NCBI GenBank assembly: GCA_016781635.1
Contig: JADDPY010000457.1
Location: 1 to 17,645, forward strand
Direction of reading: 5' to 3'
Length of the DNA: 17,645 nt
From: Rubrobacter sp.
Lineage (GTDB): Bacteria; Actinomycetota; Rubrobacteria; Rubrobacterales; Rubrobacteraceae
Shown: positions 1-6,522 of the stretch, piece by piece
Layout: each line of letters begins with the position of its first letter
Numbering within the stretch: the first letter of the stretch is position 1
Position numbers and translations under genes: made by a program
The notes under the pieces: generated by a model
The model's input: only the letters and a program-made list of their open reading frames with translations
The model's database searches: none
Told to the model about the DNA's origin: nothing

Positions 1-411
1 GAAACGTCCCTCCGTCGGGCTGTACATCTGCTTCGACTCCGCCTCCGAAATGTATCCACCCTCCTTGAGCTTCTCGTAGAAGGTCTGGGTGTTCGCGGCG
101 TGCAGCGGCGTCGAGGTGCGCGAGAAGTTGTCGAAGGAGATGCCGAAGCGCTCGAAGGTCTCCTTCATGTGCGCGTACCAGTGGTCCACGACCGCGCGGG
201 GCGATTTCCCCTCGCGCTCGGCAGTAAGGGTGATGGGGACGCCGTGCTCGTCGGTGCCCCCGACAAAGACGACGTCCTCCCCCCGCATCCTGAGGTAACG
301 GACGTACACGTCCGCCGGTAAGTACGCCCCCGCCATGTGCCCGATGTGCAACGGGCCGTTGGCGTAGGGCAACGCGGAGGTGACCAGATAACGCTGTTTC
401 TTCTCGCTCAT
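1..411 (-). CDS. metG: Methionyl-tRNA synthetase, N-terminal part (cut by window edge)
   Basis: Class I aminoacyl-tRNA synthetase that charges tRNA-Met in the cytoplasm. The first 137 codons are present; the rest runs off the left edge. The protein starts MSEKKQRYLVTSALPYANGP and carries the HIGH signature at residues 22-25, immediately after the ALPYANGPL block typical of MetRS, then GGTDEHG at about 51-57, which belongs to the methionine-site half of the Rossmann fold. The KMSKS loop and anticodon-binding domain lie outside the window. The ATG at 409-411 fits the usual MetRS N-terminus. A TATTCT box ends 6 bases upstream of the ATG, so the message may be leaderless. It diverges from dut across an 80-bp gap. 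Identity is nearly certain; only completeness is unknown. Confidence 0.96.
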   Translation of the reverse strand, partial: MSEKKQRYLVTSALPYANGPLHIGHMAGAYLPADVYVRYLRMRGEDVVFVGGTDEHGVPITLTAEREGKSPRAVVDHWYAHMKETFERFGISFDNFSRTSTPLHAANTQTFYEKLKEGGYISEAESKQMYSPTEGRF

Positions 412-417
412 ATCTTA

Positions 418-423
418 AGAATA
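418..423 (-). promoter_or_regulatory. Possible -10 box of metG (leaderless?)
   Basis: Read on the minus strand, TATTCT (4 of 6 to TATAAT) ends 6 bases before the metG ATG, so transcription would start at or next to the A of the start codon. No convincing -35 box is seen at 16-18 bp. This is inferred from spacing only. Confidence 0.3.
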
Positions 424-491
424 GCACTTCGGCCCCCTGCTCTTGTCCCCGTATCTCAGCCTACAGAGGAGCGACATCGTAGGATGCTAAC

Positions 492-959
492 ATGCTCGCG
501 ATGACCCCCGAGCAACCCCTGAGAGTCCCCTTCCGAAAGCTCCGCCCCGACGCCAGGGTACCCTCGCGGGCCTATAGCGGGGACGCGGGCTACGACCTCG
601 CCGCGGCAGACGGGGCGACGTTGCTACCGGGCGGCAGGGCCGTGGTCGGGACAGGAGTGTCGATCGTCGTCCCCGCAGGGTATGCGGGCCTCGTGTTGCC
701 GAGGAGCGGCCTCGCGGTGCGCCACGGCGTCTCGCTCGTCAACGCGCCGGGGCTCATAGATTCGGGCTACCGCGGGGAGTTACTGGTTCCCCTTATAAAC
801 CACGACCGTGAGGAGGCGTTCGAGGTCGTGCCAGGGATGAGGATCGCGCAGCTCGTCCTCGTGCGGGCGGCGGAGGCTATCTTCGTCGAGGCCGAGCTGC
901 TCGAAGAAAGCGCTGACGGCAGGGGAGAAGGGGGCTTCGGCTCCTCGGGGACCTCGTAA
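492..959 (+). CDS. dut: Deoxyuridine triphosphatase (dUTPase)
   Basis: Hydrolyses dUTP to dUMP and pyrophosphate, keeping uracil out of DNA and supplying dUMP for thymidylate synthesis. At 155 aa it is a normal trimeric dUTPase. All five family motifs are visible in order: motif 1 AGYDLAA (32-38), motif 2 PRSGLA (70-75), motif 3 GLIDSGYRGEL (87-97) with the catalytic Asp90, motif 4 GMRIAQLVL (115-123), and the Gly-rich C-terminal arm GRGEGGFGSSG (143-153) that closes over the substrate. The start is ATG 492 with AGGA at 481-484; ATG 501 is an in-frame alternative. Three bases separate its stop from the next gene, so the two are probably co-translated. Confidence 0.96.
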   Translation: MLAMTPEQPLRVPFRKLRPDARVPSRAYSGDAGYDLAAADGATLLPGGRAVVGTGVSIVVPAGYAGLVLPRSGLAVRHGVSLVNAPGLIDSGYRGELLVPLINHDREEAFEVVPGMRIAQLVLVRAAEAIFVEAELLEESADGRGEGGFGSSGTS

Positions 960-962
960 CCG

Positions 963-1427
963 GTGATGTTTCTCTGCGACGCGATGCTCGGGGGCCTGGC
1001 GAAGTGGCTGCGCGCCGCCGGCTACGACACATACTACGCTCGCGAGGGAACCGATATCGACGACCGTGCGCTCACGGAGAAGGCCCTGAGGGAGGGGCGC
1101 GTGCTGCTTACCGGCGATAGGGGCTTTCTAGAGCGGGCGCCGGTCAGGGATGGACGGTTGAAGCTTCTGCTTCTGCCGCATCTCCCCGTGGAGGAGCAGC
1201 TCCGGGCCGTCGTCGAGCGCTTCGAGTTTACGCCGCGCCCCTCCCGCTGCATGGAGTGCAACGGCAAGCTGGAGACCGTACCCTTTGAGGAAATCGCCGA
1301 CAGGGTCCCGCTCGGCGTTGCCCGAGAGCGGCGAGAGTTCTGGCGCTGTAGAAACTGTTGGCGAGTCTTCTGGCACGGCTCGCACTGGGCCCGCATCTCC
1401 GGCCGCCTCGAGAGGGTCTTCTCGTAA
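963..1427 (+). CDS. Mut7-C RNase-domain protein (PIN-like plus zinc ribbon)
   Basis: 154-aa protein matching the Mut7-C family (Pfam Mut7-C): a PIN-like nuclease fold followed by a small zinc ribbon. The N-terminus has FLCDAMLGGLAKWLR, with an acidic Asp6 at the PIN position; LLTGDRGF (48-55) supplies a second acidic residue, Asp52. Two Cys pairs, C96-C99 and C129-C132, form the zinc ribbon. The family is named after the C-terminal domain of C. elegans MUT-7, and bacterial members are presumed RNases with no firmly known substrate. GTG 963 and ATG 966 are adjacent candidate starts. It follows dut with a 3-bp gap. The domain call is strong; the RNA target is unknown. Confidence 0.85.
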   Translation: MMFLCDAMLGGLAKWLRAAGYDTYYAREGTDIDDRALTEKALREGRVLLTGDRGFLERAPVRDGRLKLLLLPHLPVEEQLRAVVERFEFTPRPSRCMECNGKLETVPFEEIADRVPLGVARERREFWRCRNCWRVFWHGSHWARISGRLERVFS

Positions 1428-1460
1428 GCTACCCACGGCGAGACCGGTAGCACCCCGGTC

Positions 1461-2057
1461 ATGTTTCTGTTCAAGAAACCACCGGAGCCAGAGATCGAAC
1501 GCTTCGCCTCCTCGCAGAGCGACCTCCCGTTCTCCTACGCCGAGGTCGGGGGCACGCGAGGCGAGGCGCCGCGGGGGTATGTAGTGGACCGTTACCGCGT
1601 GAAGCTCGGGGAGGGTGAGGAGGCATACGATCGGGCCAAGGATGCTCTGCGCTCGTGGCGACAATTCAGCCTGGGCTGGGTGAGCCTGCACCCCAGAGGC
1701 GCTCCTATAAAAACCGGCACGACCGTCGCCGTGCTCGCGAGCCACGCCGGGTTATGGTCGCTCAACTCGGCTCGCATCGTCTACCTTGTCGAAGAAGGGG
1801 ACGACGTGGAGCGGTTCGGCTTCGCCTACGGTACGCTCCCCGGCCATGCCGAGCGCGGAGAAGAGCGTTTCCTTGTCGAGTACGATCTCAGGAGCGGCGC
1901 CGTCTTCTACGAGGTTTTCGCGTTCTCCCGCCCGAACCACCTCCTGGCGTGGCTCGGCTATCCGTTCGCGCGCCTGCTACAGCGACGCTTCGCTCGCGAC
2001 TCCAAGGAGGCAATGAAGAGGGCCGTCGCCTTGGCGACCCTGCAACGGGATGGTTGA
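1461..2057 (+). CDS. DUF1990 / UPF0548 family protein
   Basis: 198-aa protein recognised as a DUF1990 (UPF0548) member. Family hallmarks are the early FSYAEVG (residues about 24-30), a central W-x-Q-F segment followed by IKTGTTVAVLA, then GFAYGTLPGHAERGEE (about 119-134) and the late FSRPNHLLAWLGYPFAR stretch. The family is usually regarded as a small soluble alpha/beta fold of unknown biochemistry found in actinobacteria and plants. No signal peptide or membrane segment is seen. It follows the Mut7-C gene by 33 bp on the same strand and probably belongs to the same transcript. No good Shine-Dalgarno precedes the ATG, which fits translation coupled to the upstream gene. Function is unassigned. 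Confidence 0.85.
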   Translation: MFLFKKPPEPEIERFASSQSDLPFSYAEVGGTRGEAPRGYVVDRYRVKLGEGEEAYDRAKDALRSWRQFSLGWVSLHPRGAPIKTGTTVAVLASHAGLWSLNSARIVYLVEEGDDVERFGFAYGTLPGHAERGEERFLVEYDLRSGAVFYEVFAFSRPNHLLAWLGYPFARLLQRRFARDSKEAMKRAVALATLQRDG

Positions 2058-2061
2058 GGGC

Positions 2062-2440
2062 ATGGCTCAAGTCACGCTAGCCGTACGCGACCTCGAAAGG
2101 GACTTCTGCGTTCTACAAGGGAGTCGTGGGGCTGAGTGCCGTCGCGCGTTGAGACGATGGCGCCTACCTGGCGGCCGGCGGAGATTGAGCGGTGCTGATC
2201 CTGATCGTACTGGAAGGCTCCTTGTCCGAGTACGCACCTCGCCTTCTCGGTTTCCTTGAGGGGGCGAGCGAAGGTTTGAGGGTGGCGAAGGTCGGCATGT
2301 GGCGGAACATCTCGACCTCCCGTGAGTCACTGTACTTTGTGGGTACCGAAGGACCCGAGCTTTAGCTCCACGTCTCCGACCCGCCCGGAAGGATAGAGGC
2401 CGGTAAGCAGAACCCACCGGTAATAGCGTTCTTTGGCTAA
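2062..2440 (+). pseudogene. Decayed FosA-like VOC (glyoxalase-fold) gene
   Basis: A broken gene of the vicinal-oxygen-chelate family, closest in style to FosA/FosX-type fosfomycin-modifying enzymes. From ATG 2062 (or 2050) the text reads MAQVTLAVRDLERDF. One extra base at about 2107 shifts the frame; from 2108 the next frame reads AFYKGVVGLSAVAR, then TGA at 2150, DDGAYLAAG, TGA at 2186, LILIVLEGSLSEYA, later ESLYFVGTEGPEL, TAG at 2363, LHVSDPPGRIEAGKQNPP and a natural TAA at 2438. Around 2237-2255 a third frame reads LAFSVS, implying another indel. All three metal ligands expected of FosA-type enzymes are gone: the first His is Gln, the middle His codon is damaged, and the glutamate of the L-E-L-H-V motif is the TAG. 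The gene is certainly non-functional; the exact subfamily is inferred. Confidence 0.8.
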
Positions 2441-2462
2441 TTACGCTGGGTGAGAGTGTCTA

Positions 2463-2493
2463 ACGGTTCGCCGTCACGTCCCTTTGCTAAACT
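2463..2493 (+). promoter_or_regulatory. Possible promoter of the YdjM-like gene
   Basis: TAAACT at 2488-2493 (4 of 6 to TATAAT) ends 9 bases before the ATG at 2503, predicting a very short or absent leader. Just upstream, ACGG-TTCG-CCGT (2463-2474) forms a small UUCG-type hairpin that overlaps the expected -35 area. This is weak evidence from position and similarity only. Confidence 0.3.
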
Positions 2494-2502
2494 GCCGCCC
2501 CG

Positions 2503-3081
2503 ATGAACGCGACTACGCACGCCATTTTCGGGGTTGCGGCCCTCGTTGGGGTCTCGCTCTTTACCGGGGAGGATCCCGCCCTCTACGCTTACCCTGCGGC
2601 TGCCATCGCCGCCTGGATCCCGGACGTCGACAACCCCCGCAGCCGCCTCGGCAACGGCCTGAGCCGCACGAAGAGCCCCATTTTGGACAAGCTGATACGG
2701 CCTGTAAGCTGGGGCTTGAAGGCCCTCTCGTTCGTTCTATTCCGCACCGTCGGCCACCGGACTCTGACGCACAGCTTGCTCGGAGTTTTGATCTTCGCGG
2801 CCATCGTCTCGCCGCTTGCCCCGCTTGTCCCCGGCCTCTATGCTGCGCTTCTTGCCGGATATGCCTCTCATCTTTTCGCCGACGCGCTAAACATAAGGGG
2901 TGTTCCGCTCTTCTGGCCGATGGGCAAGCCCTTCAAGCTCCTGCCCGGCGGCGTCCGCTCCGGCGGAGCCTTCGAGTTCGTGGTGGCGATAGTCATGGTT
3001 CTCGCTACCGGATACGGTATCTACGAGCTGTATCCTGCTATCGGTCGCAGCTTCGATGAATTTCTAGCTTTTACCCCCTAA
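2503..3081 (+). CDS. YdjM-family membrane-bound metal-dependent hydrolase
   Basis: 192-aa integral membrane protein of the YdjM family (Pfam YdjM, annotated as LexA-binding, inner-membrane-associated putative hydrolase). Conserved polar residues sit at the membrane surface: His6 in THAIFG, the PDVDNP motif with Asp41 and Asp43, the HRTLTHS motif with His85 and His90, HLFADALN with His123 and Asp127, then GVPLFWPMG (133-141). These His/Asp clusters resemble a metal site, and the segments between them are hydrophobic. The substrate is not established; fold relatives include membrane phospholipase-like enzymes. The ATG at 2503 gives the family N-terminus exactly. The 3' end overlaps the convergent yqeK by 18 bp. 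Confidence 0.85.
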   Translation: MNATTHAIFGVAALVGVSLFTGEDPALYAYPAAAIAAWIPDVDNPRSRLGNGLSRTKSPILDKLIRPVSWGLKALSFVLFRTVGHRTLTHSLLGVLIFAAIVSPLAPLVPGLYAALLAGYASHLFADALNIRGVPLFWPMGKPFKLLPGGVRSGGAFEFVVAIVMVLATGYGIYELYPAIGRSFDEFLAFTP

Positions 3082-3639
3082 CCACTCCAGCGCTTCGCGG
3101 CTCTTCGGATGCACCGCGCGCCCCCGCTCCTCGGTGTAGGAGATGGAGGACGCCAGCGACTCCCTCACCGCTTCCCTCAAGTCTTTATCCGCGAGACCCC
3201 GCAGCTCCTCGACCCATTCGCCCTCACGCCCCGGTTCGATCTTGTCGGCCACAAAGACCGCGAGCGCTAACGGCCCCATCCCCGTCGCCCCCGTCGTGTG
3301 TACCCTGACGGCCTCCAGGACCGCCTCGTCCCTCACCCCGAGCTCCGACTTCGCAACCTCCGCCGCTACCGGTCCATGCAGGAGCATCGGCTTCCCCCGC
3401 TCCGCGTCATCGACGGGTACGCCTCTTTCGGCCGCTATGCGGAGTAGCTTTTTTCCATCCGTCTCCCGCATCAGATCGTGCAGGAGTCCGGCGAGGCATG
3501 CTTTCGCGGGGTCGAGGCCGTGCAGCCCGGCGAGGCGTTCGGCGGTTCTGGCGACGCGCATGGTGTGGTCGTATCGTTTGTCTGAGAGGCGCTCTCGGGC
3601 ATGAGCCTCCGCGGCCTCGAGGAGAAAATTCTCGTTCAT
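3064..3639 (-). CDS. yqeK: YqeK-like HD-domain hydrolase (Ap4A hydrolase family)
   Basis: 191-aa HD-superfamily phosphohydrolase resembling YqeK, described as a symmetrical bis(5'-nucleosyl)-tetraphosphatase that removes the alarmone Ap4A. Metal-ligand motifs appear in order: H25 in RYDHTMRVA, the H54-D55 dyad in GLLHDLM, H88 in MLLHGPVAA, H114 in VRVHTTG, and D132 in VFVADKI. The LLHGPVAA and HTTG blocks are characteristic of YqeK rather than generic HD proteins. The frame is open for 53 more codons upstream, but those run across the cinA start on the other strand, so the ATG at 3637-3639 (MNENFLLEAAE) is the real start. In many bacteria yqeK sits with nadD and rsfS; here it stands alone, divergent from cinA. 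Confidence 0.87.
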   Translation of the reverse strand: MNENFLLEAAEAHARERLSDKRYDHTMRVARTAERLAGLHGLDPAKACLAGLLHDLMRETDGKKLLRIAAERGVPVDDAERGKPMLLHGPVAAEVAKSELGVRDEAVLEAVRVHTTGATGMGPLALAVFVADKIEPGREGEWVEELRGLADKDLREAVRESLASSISYTEERGRAVHPKSREALEWLGGKS

Positions 3640-3648
3640 AACGGAGGG

Positions 3649-3658
3649 ATTGTAGAAT
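3649..3658. promoter_or_regulatory. Overlapping divergent -10 boxes of yqeK and cinA
   Basis: The ten bases ATTGTAGAAT contain TAGAAT on the plus strand (3653-3658) and TACAAT on the minus strand (3654-3649), each 5 of 6 to TATAAT. A start site about 7 bases downstream falls on the cinA ATG (3665) in one direction and within about 3 bases of the yqeK ATG (3639) in the other. The hexamer TCTCGT lies 17 bp upstream of each box (3630-3635 plus; 3677-3672 minus), giving the region near two-fold symmetry, although TCTCGT is not a good -35. Both messages would be leaderless, and the two polymerases could not bind at once. Confidence 0.45.
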
Positions 3659-3664
3659 AACCGG

Positions 3665-4966
3665 ATGCAGAACGAGAGCACGAGCGCCGAAGCAGCGGCG
3701 AAGACGGAGAGTATAAAGAGCGCGGAGATCGTAACCATCGGGACCGAGATGCTTCTCGGCGACCTCGTGGACACCAACACGGCGTGGCTGAGCCGCAACC
3801 TGGCCTCCCTGGGCGTGGCGATCTACCGGCACACCACGGTCGGTGACAATCGCCAGCGCATCGTCGCCGCTATCCTGGAGGCCGCCTCCCGCGCGGACCT
3901 CGTCATCACCACCGGCGGCCTCGGCCCGACCTCTGACGACCTGACGAACGAGTGCCTGGCACTCGCCACCGGCGGCGAGATGGTCGAGAGGGCGGAGGCG
4001 CGTGAGCACGTGGACGAGATGTTCCGCCGCTTCGGCCGTACGCCCACCCCGTCGAACTACAAGCAGGCTTTCTTCCCCGAGGGCGCGGACCTCATCCCGA
4101 ACCCCCTGGGGACGGCGATGGGCGCCCTCATGGAGCTCGATGGGGCGCTTGTCGCGACCTTTCCCGGGGTGCCGGGTGAGATGAAGGCGATGTTCGAGGA
4201 GACGCTCGCCCCCCTTATAAAGGAGCGGACGGACGGCGCGATCGTCTCGCGCATCCTGCATTTCACCGGGATCGGCGAATCAGCCCTCGCCGAGCAGGTC
4301 CAGGATCTCCTCGACGCCTCCGACCCGACCGTCGCCCCCCTCGCGAGCCAGGGCAAGGTGAAGCTCCGTATCACCGCCCGCGCCGCCACCCCCAAGGAGG
4401 CCGAGGCGAAGATAGAGCCCGTCGCCGAGGAAATCCTCTCGCGCCTCGGCACCTACTACTTCGGTGTCGACTCCGAGACGATCGAGAGCGCCCTGGCGCG
4501 TCTCCTCAAGGAGAAGGGCGCTACCCTGGCCCTCGCCGAAAGCTGCACGGGCGGCCTCCTCGCCAAGCGCCTCACCGATATGTCCGGCTCCTCCGCCTAC
4601 TTCAAGGAGGGGCTCGTGACATACTCGAACGACTCCAAAGAGCACTTGCTCGGGGTGCCACACGACCTGCTCGTCGAGCACGGCGCCGTCTCGGAGCCCG
4701 TAGCACGGGCGATGGCCGAAGGTTCCCGCTCGCTTGCCGGCTCGGACTACGCGCTCTCCGTAACGGGCGTGGCCGGCCCCGACGGAGGGACGGACGAGAA
4801 GCCCGTGGGGCTCGTCTACGTCGGGCTAGCAGACGGGCAGGAGACCACCGTCGAGAAGCTCGACCTCTCCGCCTGGCGCCGCTCGCGGGAGGCGATCCGG
4901 GAGCGCACCGCCAACCGCGCCTTCGACCTCCTCAGGCGACGCCTAGCCGGCGGCGCGGGCTCCTGA
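3665..4966 (+). CDS. cinA: CinA: MoCF-like domain plus NMN deamidase domain
   Basis: 433-aa two-domain CinA (competence/damage-inducible protein A). The N-terminal MoCF-biosynthesis-like domain (COG1058) covers roughly residues 20-185: [14 protein letters not shown], the nucleotide-binding [11 protein letters not shown] (82-92) and TFPGVPGEM (165-173). The C-terminal CinA_C/PncC domain (about 272-428) carries AESCTGG (291-297) and [16 protein letters not shown] (367-382), signatures of nicotinamide mononucleotide deamidase, which recycles NMN to NaMN in NAD salvage. Full-length relatives can also hydrolyse ADP-ribose. About 19 extra residues rich in Ser, Ala and Glu precede the usual start, and no alternative start codon lies between. 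It is divergent from yqeK and convergent with the MDR gene. Confidence 0.95.
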   Translation: MQNESTSAEAAAKTESIKSAEIVTIGTEMLLGDLVDTNTAWLSRNLASLGVAIYRHTTVGDNRQRIVAAILEAASRADLVITTGGLGPTSDDLTNECLALATGGEMVERAEAREHVDEMFRRFGRTPTPSNYKQAFFPEGADLIPNPLGTAMGALMELDGALVATFPGVPGEMKAMFEETLAPLIKERTDGAIVSRILHFTGIGESALAEQVQDLLDASDPTVAPLASQGKVKLRITARAATPKEAEAKIEPVAEEILSRLGTYYFGVDSETIESALARLLKEKGATLALAESCTGGLLAKRLTDMSGSSAYFKEGLVTYSNDSKEHLLGVPHDLLVEHGAVSEPVARAMAEGSRSLAGSDYALSVTGVAGPDGGTDEKPVGLVYVGLADGQETTVEKLDLSAWRRSREAIRERTANRAFDLLRRRLAGGAGS

Positions 4967-4985
4967 GCCCCATCCGATAGCTGGC

Positions 4986-5005
4986 CCGCGTCTTGCGGAA
5001 CGCGG
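4986..5005. terminator. Possible hairpin between convergent cinA and MDR gene
   Basis: CCGCGT (4986-4991) and ACGCGG (5000-5005) form a 6-bp perfect stem with an 8-base loop in the 44-bp gap between the two convergent stop codons. No T-run follows on either strand, so it may be only a weak or factor-assisted terminator. Confidence 0.3.
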
Positions 5006-5010
5006 ATGCC

Positions 5011-5988
5011 TCATTCGTTCACCAGCACGGCCTTGCCCCGGAGCTTGCGCGCGGCCTGAGCTTCGAGGGCTTCTGCCGCTTCCTCCAACGGAAAAACATG
5101 CTCGGGCGTCGGGTCTAGAAATCCTTCCGAGTACCATCGCAGCGCCTCCTCCGTGGCGGACCTCACGGTCTCCGGTTCGCGCCTGAGGTAGCCGCCCCAA
5201 TCCACGCCGATCACGGCGCAACTCTTCAGGAGGAGTCGCCAGGCCGGTGCCTGCGGGATCCGCCCGGCGGCGAACCCTATGACCAGTACCGTCCCCTCCC
5301 AGGCGACGCACCGCAGCGAGGCATCGAAGACGTCGCCCCCCACGGGGTCGAAGACGACGTCGGCACCATCGCCGCCGGTAAGCTCCAGGACCCTGTCCCT
5401 GACGTCCTCGCTGTCGTACCGGAGGAGATGGTCCGCGCCGCGCCCGCGGGCGACCTCGAGGCTTCGGGCGCTTCCCGCCGTCGCCAGCACGGTGGCTCCG
5501 AGGCGTTTGCCAACCTCGACGGACGCGCGGCCGACGTTCCCGCCGGCCCCGTGTACCAGCAGAATCTGCCCCTTCTGGAGCCGCGCCCGGTGTACGAGGG
5601 CGAGATGGACGGTGCCGTAGGCCACCGGAAAGGCCGCGGCCGAGCGGAAGTCCATGACCTCGGGAATCCGAAACACGCTCGTCGCCGGCGCCAGGACCTC
5701 CTCCGCGAACCCACCGTGCGGCAGAGCGACCATGACCCTGTCGCCGACCGCCGTGCTTCCGACGCCCTCGCCGACTTCGGCGACTACGCCGGAGGCTTCG
5801 AAGCCGGGGCTGAACGGGAAGGGAGTCTTGAACTGGTAACGGCCCGAAACCATCAGGTTGTCGGCAAAGTTGATCCCCGCTGCCCGCACCGATATACGAA
5901 CCCATCCGGCCGCCGGCGCCTTACCCTTCACCTCCTCGACCGCGAGGACCGAGGGATCTCCCCATTCCCTGCAAAGCACTGCTCTCAA
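5011..5988 (-). CDS. Quinone oxidoreductase-like MDR family dehydrogenase (NADPH-dependent)
   Basis: 325-aa zinc-independent medium-chain dehydrogenase/reductase of the quinone oxidoreductase (QOR) type, expected to move hydride from NADPH to quinones or alpha,beta-unsaturated carbonyls. The N-terminal GroES-like domain has AAGINFADNLMVSGRYQ (36-52) and PGFEASGVV (61-69). The Rossmann nucleotide-binding motif HGAGGNVGRA is at 146-155, and FDPVGGDVF follows further on. The catalytic-zinc Cys/His set of alcohol dehydrogenases is absent, which supports QOR over ADH. The start is a TTG (5986-5988): MRAVLCREWG matches the family N-terminus exactly and no ATG or GTG lies nearby. GAAGGG sits about 9 bases upstream. 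Substrate is not predictable. Confidence 0.9.
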   Translation of the reverse strand: MRAVLCREWGDPSVLAVEEVKGKAPAAGWVRISVRAAGINFADNLMVSGRYQFKTPFPFSPGFEASGVVAEVGEGVGSTAVGDRVMVALPHGGFAEEVLAPATSVFRIPEVMDFRSAAAFPVAYGTVHLALVHRARLQKGQILLVHGAGGNVGRASVEVGKRLGATVLATAGSARSLEVARGRGADHLLRYDSEDVRDRVLELTGGDGADVVFDPVGGDVFDASLRCVAWEGTVLVIGFAAGRIPQAPAWRLLLKSCAVIGVDWGGYLRREPETVRSATEEALRWYSEGFLDPTPEHVFPLEEAAEALEAQAARKLRGKAVLVNE

Positions 5989-6171
5989 GACGACGCCCTT
6001 CTTCTAGGAGACGGTCGCGTACAGTCTAGGCTCGTGCGGAACGCGGCGGAAGACCGCCGAAGCACCGGAGGTGGCATGCCTTTCCGTGCAGGATTGGGGA
6101 GTCGTTCTCCGGGCCCTTCCCGAGGCCGTAATGATGCTGCATAGCCCGGGAAAAACTATTTCCCCGTACAC
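5989..6171. other. Intergenic stretch, one hairpin, no gene seen
   Basis: No credible coding region was found on either strand; the short minus-strand open frames here lack family-like text. A GC hairpin, CGGCGG-AAGA-CCGCCG at 6044-6059, lies in what would be the leader of the MDR gene on the minus strand, about 55 bases before its TTG start. No T-run follows in either direction. Confidence 0.4.
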
Positions 6172-6200
6172 TTGTCGAATACGAAGGCGGGTAGTAGAAT
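6172..6200 (+). promoter_or_regulatory. Sigma70-like promoter of the structured RNA
   Basis: TTGTCG (-35, 6172-6177) and TAGAAT (-10, 6195-6200) are separated by exactly 17 bp, predicting a start near 6207. This is one of the cleanest housekeeping-type promoters in the window. No gene follows on this strand before the opposing citrate synthase, so it appears dedicated to the short RNA that ends at the terminator at 6402-6434. Confidence 0.65.
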
Positions 6201-6206
6201 CCTCGA

Positions 6207-6434
6207 CAGTTGAAAGCACGGAGAGGAGGTGATCCAGATAGACGCACCGAGTAGCAGTTGCAGGTATCTTCTGGGAGAGGTGGCTCTGACCTAGGGCCTT
6301 CTGAAATTCCCTGCGGGACCTGGGTTAAACACTATCCGCCTCTCCACATGTTGTGGGCGGACGTGCTGTAAGACCAGATACCTGCAATACTCAAAGGGTA
6401 CGGCCCCCGGTTTTTCCGGGGGTCGTTTTTTATT
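6207..6434 (+). ncRNA. Free-standing structured RNA, family not identified
   Basis: About 225 nt between a good promoter and a strong intrinsic terminator, with no protein gene on this strand. A 13-bp long-range helix closes the core: GTTGCAGGTATCT (6257-6269) with AGATACCTGCAAT (6376-6388, one G-U pair). Inside it I can fold AGAG-GTGG-CTCT, a helix of GACCTAGG with CCTGGGTT enclosing TCCC-TGC-GGGA, and a hairpin TCCGC...CCACA-TGT-TGTGG-GCGGA, i.e. a multi-branched domain. The single-stranded 5' tail holds AGGAGGTGATCCAG (6224-6237) and CGCACC (6243-6248), both complementary to the usual actinobacterial 16S rRNA 3' end. I see no conserved core of TPP, SAM-I, cobalamin, FMN, c-di-AMP or glycine riboswitches, and no tmRNA, SRP or RNase P text. 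A 6S-like RNA or another orphan structured RNA family (for example raiA) is possible. A 21-codon frame from GTG 6229 to TAG 6292 is present but unconvincing. Confidence 0.7.
6402..6434 (+). terminator. Rho-independent terminator of the structured RNA
   Basis: GGCCCCCGG (6402-6410) pairs with CCGGGGGTC (6416-6424) as a 9-bp stem with one G-U pair and a TTTTT loop, followed by G and six T residues. This is a canonical intrinsic terminator reading on the plus strand only; the minus strand lacks a T-run after the stem. Confidence 0.9.
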
Positions 6435-6522
6435 GCCCGTCGGCCGGTTTGGATGGCACCACATCATCCTTGGGAAAACCTCCCCGCCTTAATACTCCCT
6501 GGCACCGTCCTTCCCCGAGCCC

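Noticed and set aside
2067..2417. Minus-strand 116-codon frame across the VOC pseudogene
   Set aside because: It is Arg/Pro/Ser-rich text typical of antisense GC-rich DNA; the plus strand carries recognisable decayed family text.
3640..3798. 53-codon N-terminal extension of yqeK with a hydrophobic stretch
   Set aside because: It lies antisense to the start of cinA, and the family N-terminus begins at the ATG at 3639; a -10-like box lies between the two.
6229..6294. 21-codon ORF starting at GTG 6229 inside the structured RNA
   Set aside because: The start overlaps its own Shine-Dalgarno, the peptide has no recognisable features, and the frame runs into the conserved-looking helix; kept only as an alternative explanation of the 16S complementarity.
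6257..6388. SAM-I or other riboswitch in the structured RNA
   Set aside because: AGAGGTGG and TGAAAT look faintly similar, but the required GGCAACC-type core and helix order are absent, and no downstream gene on that strand could be controlled.
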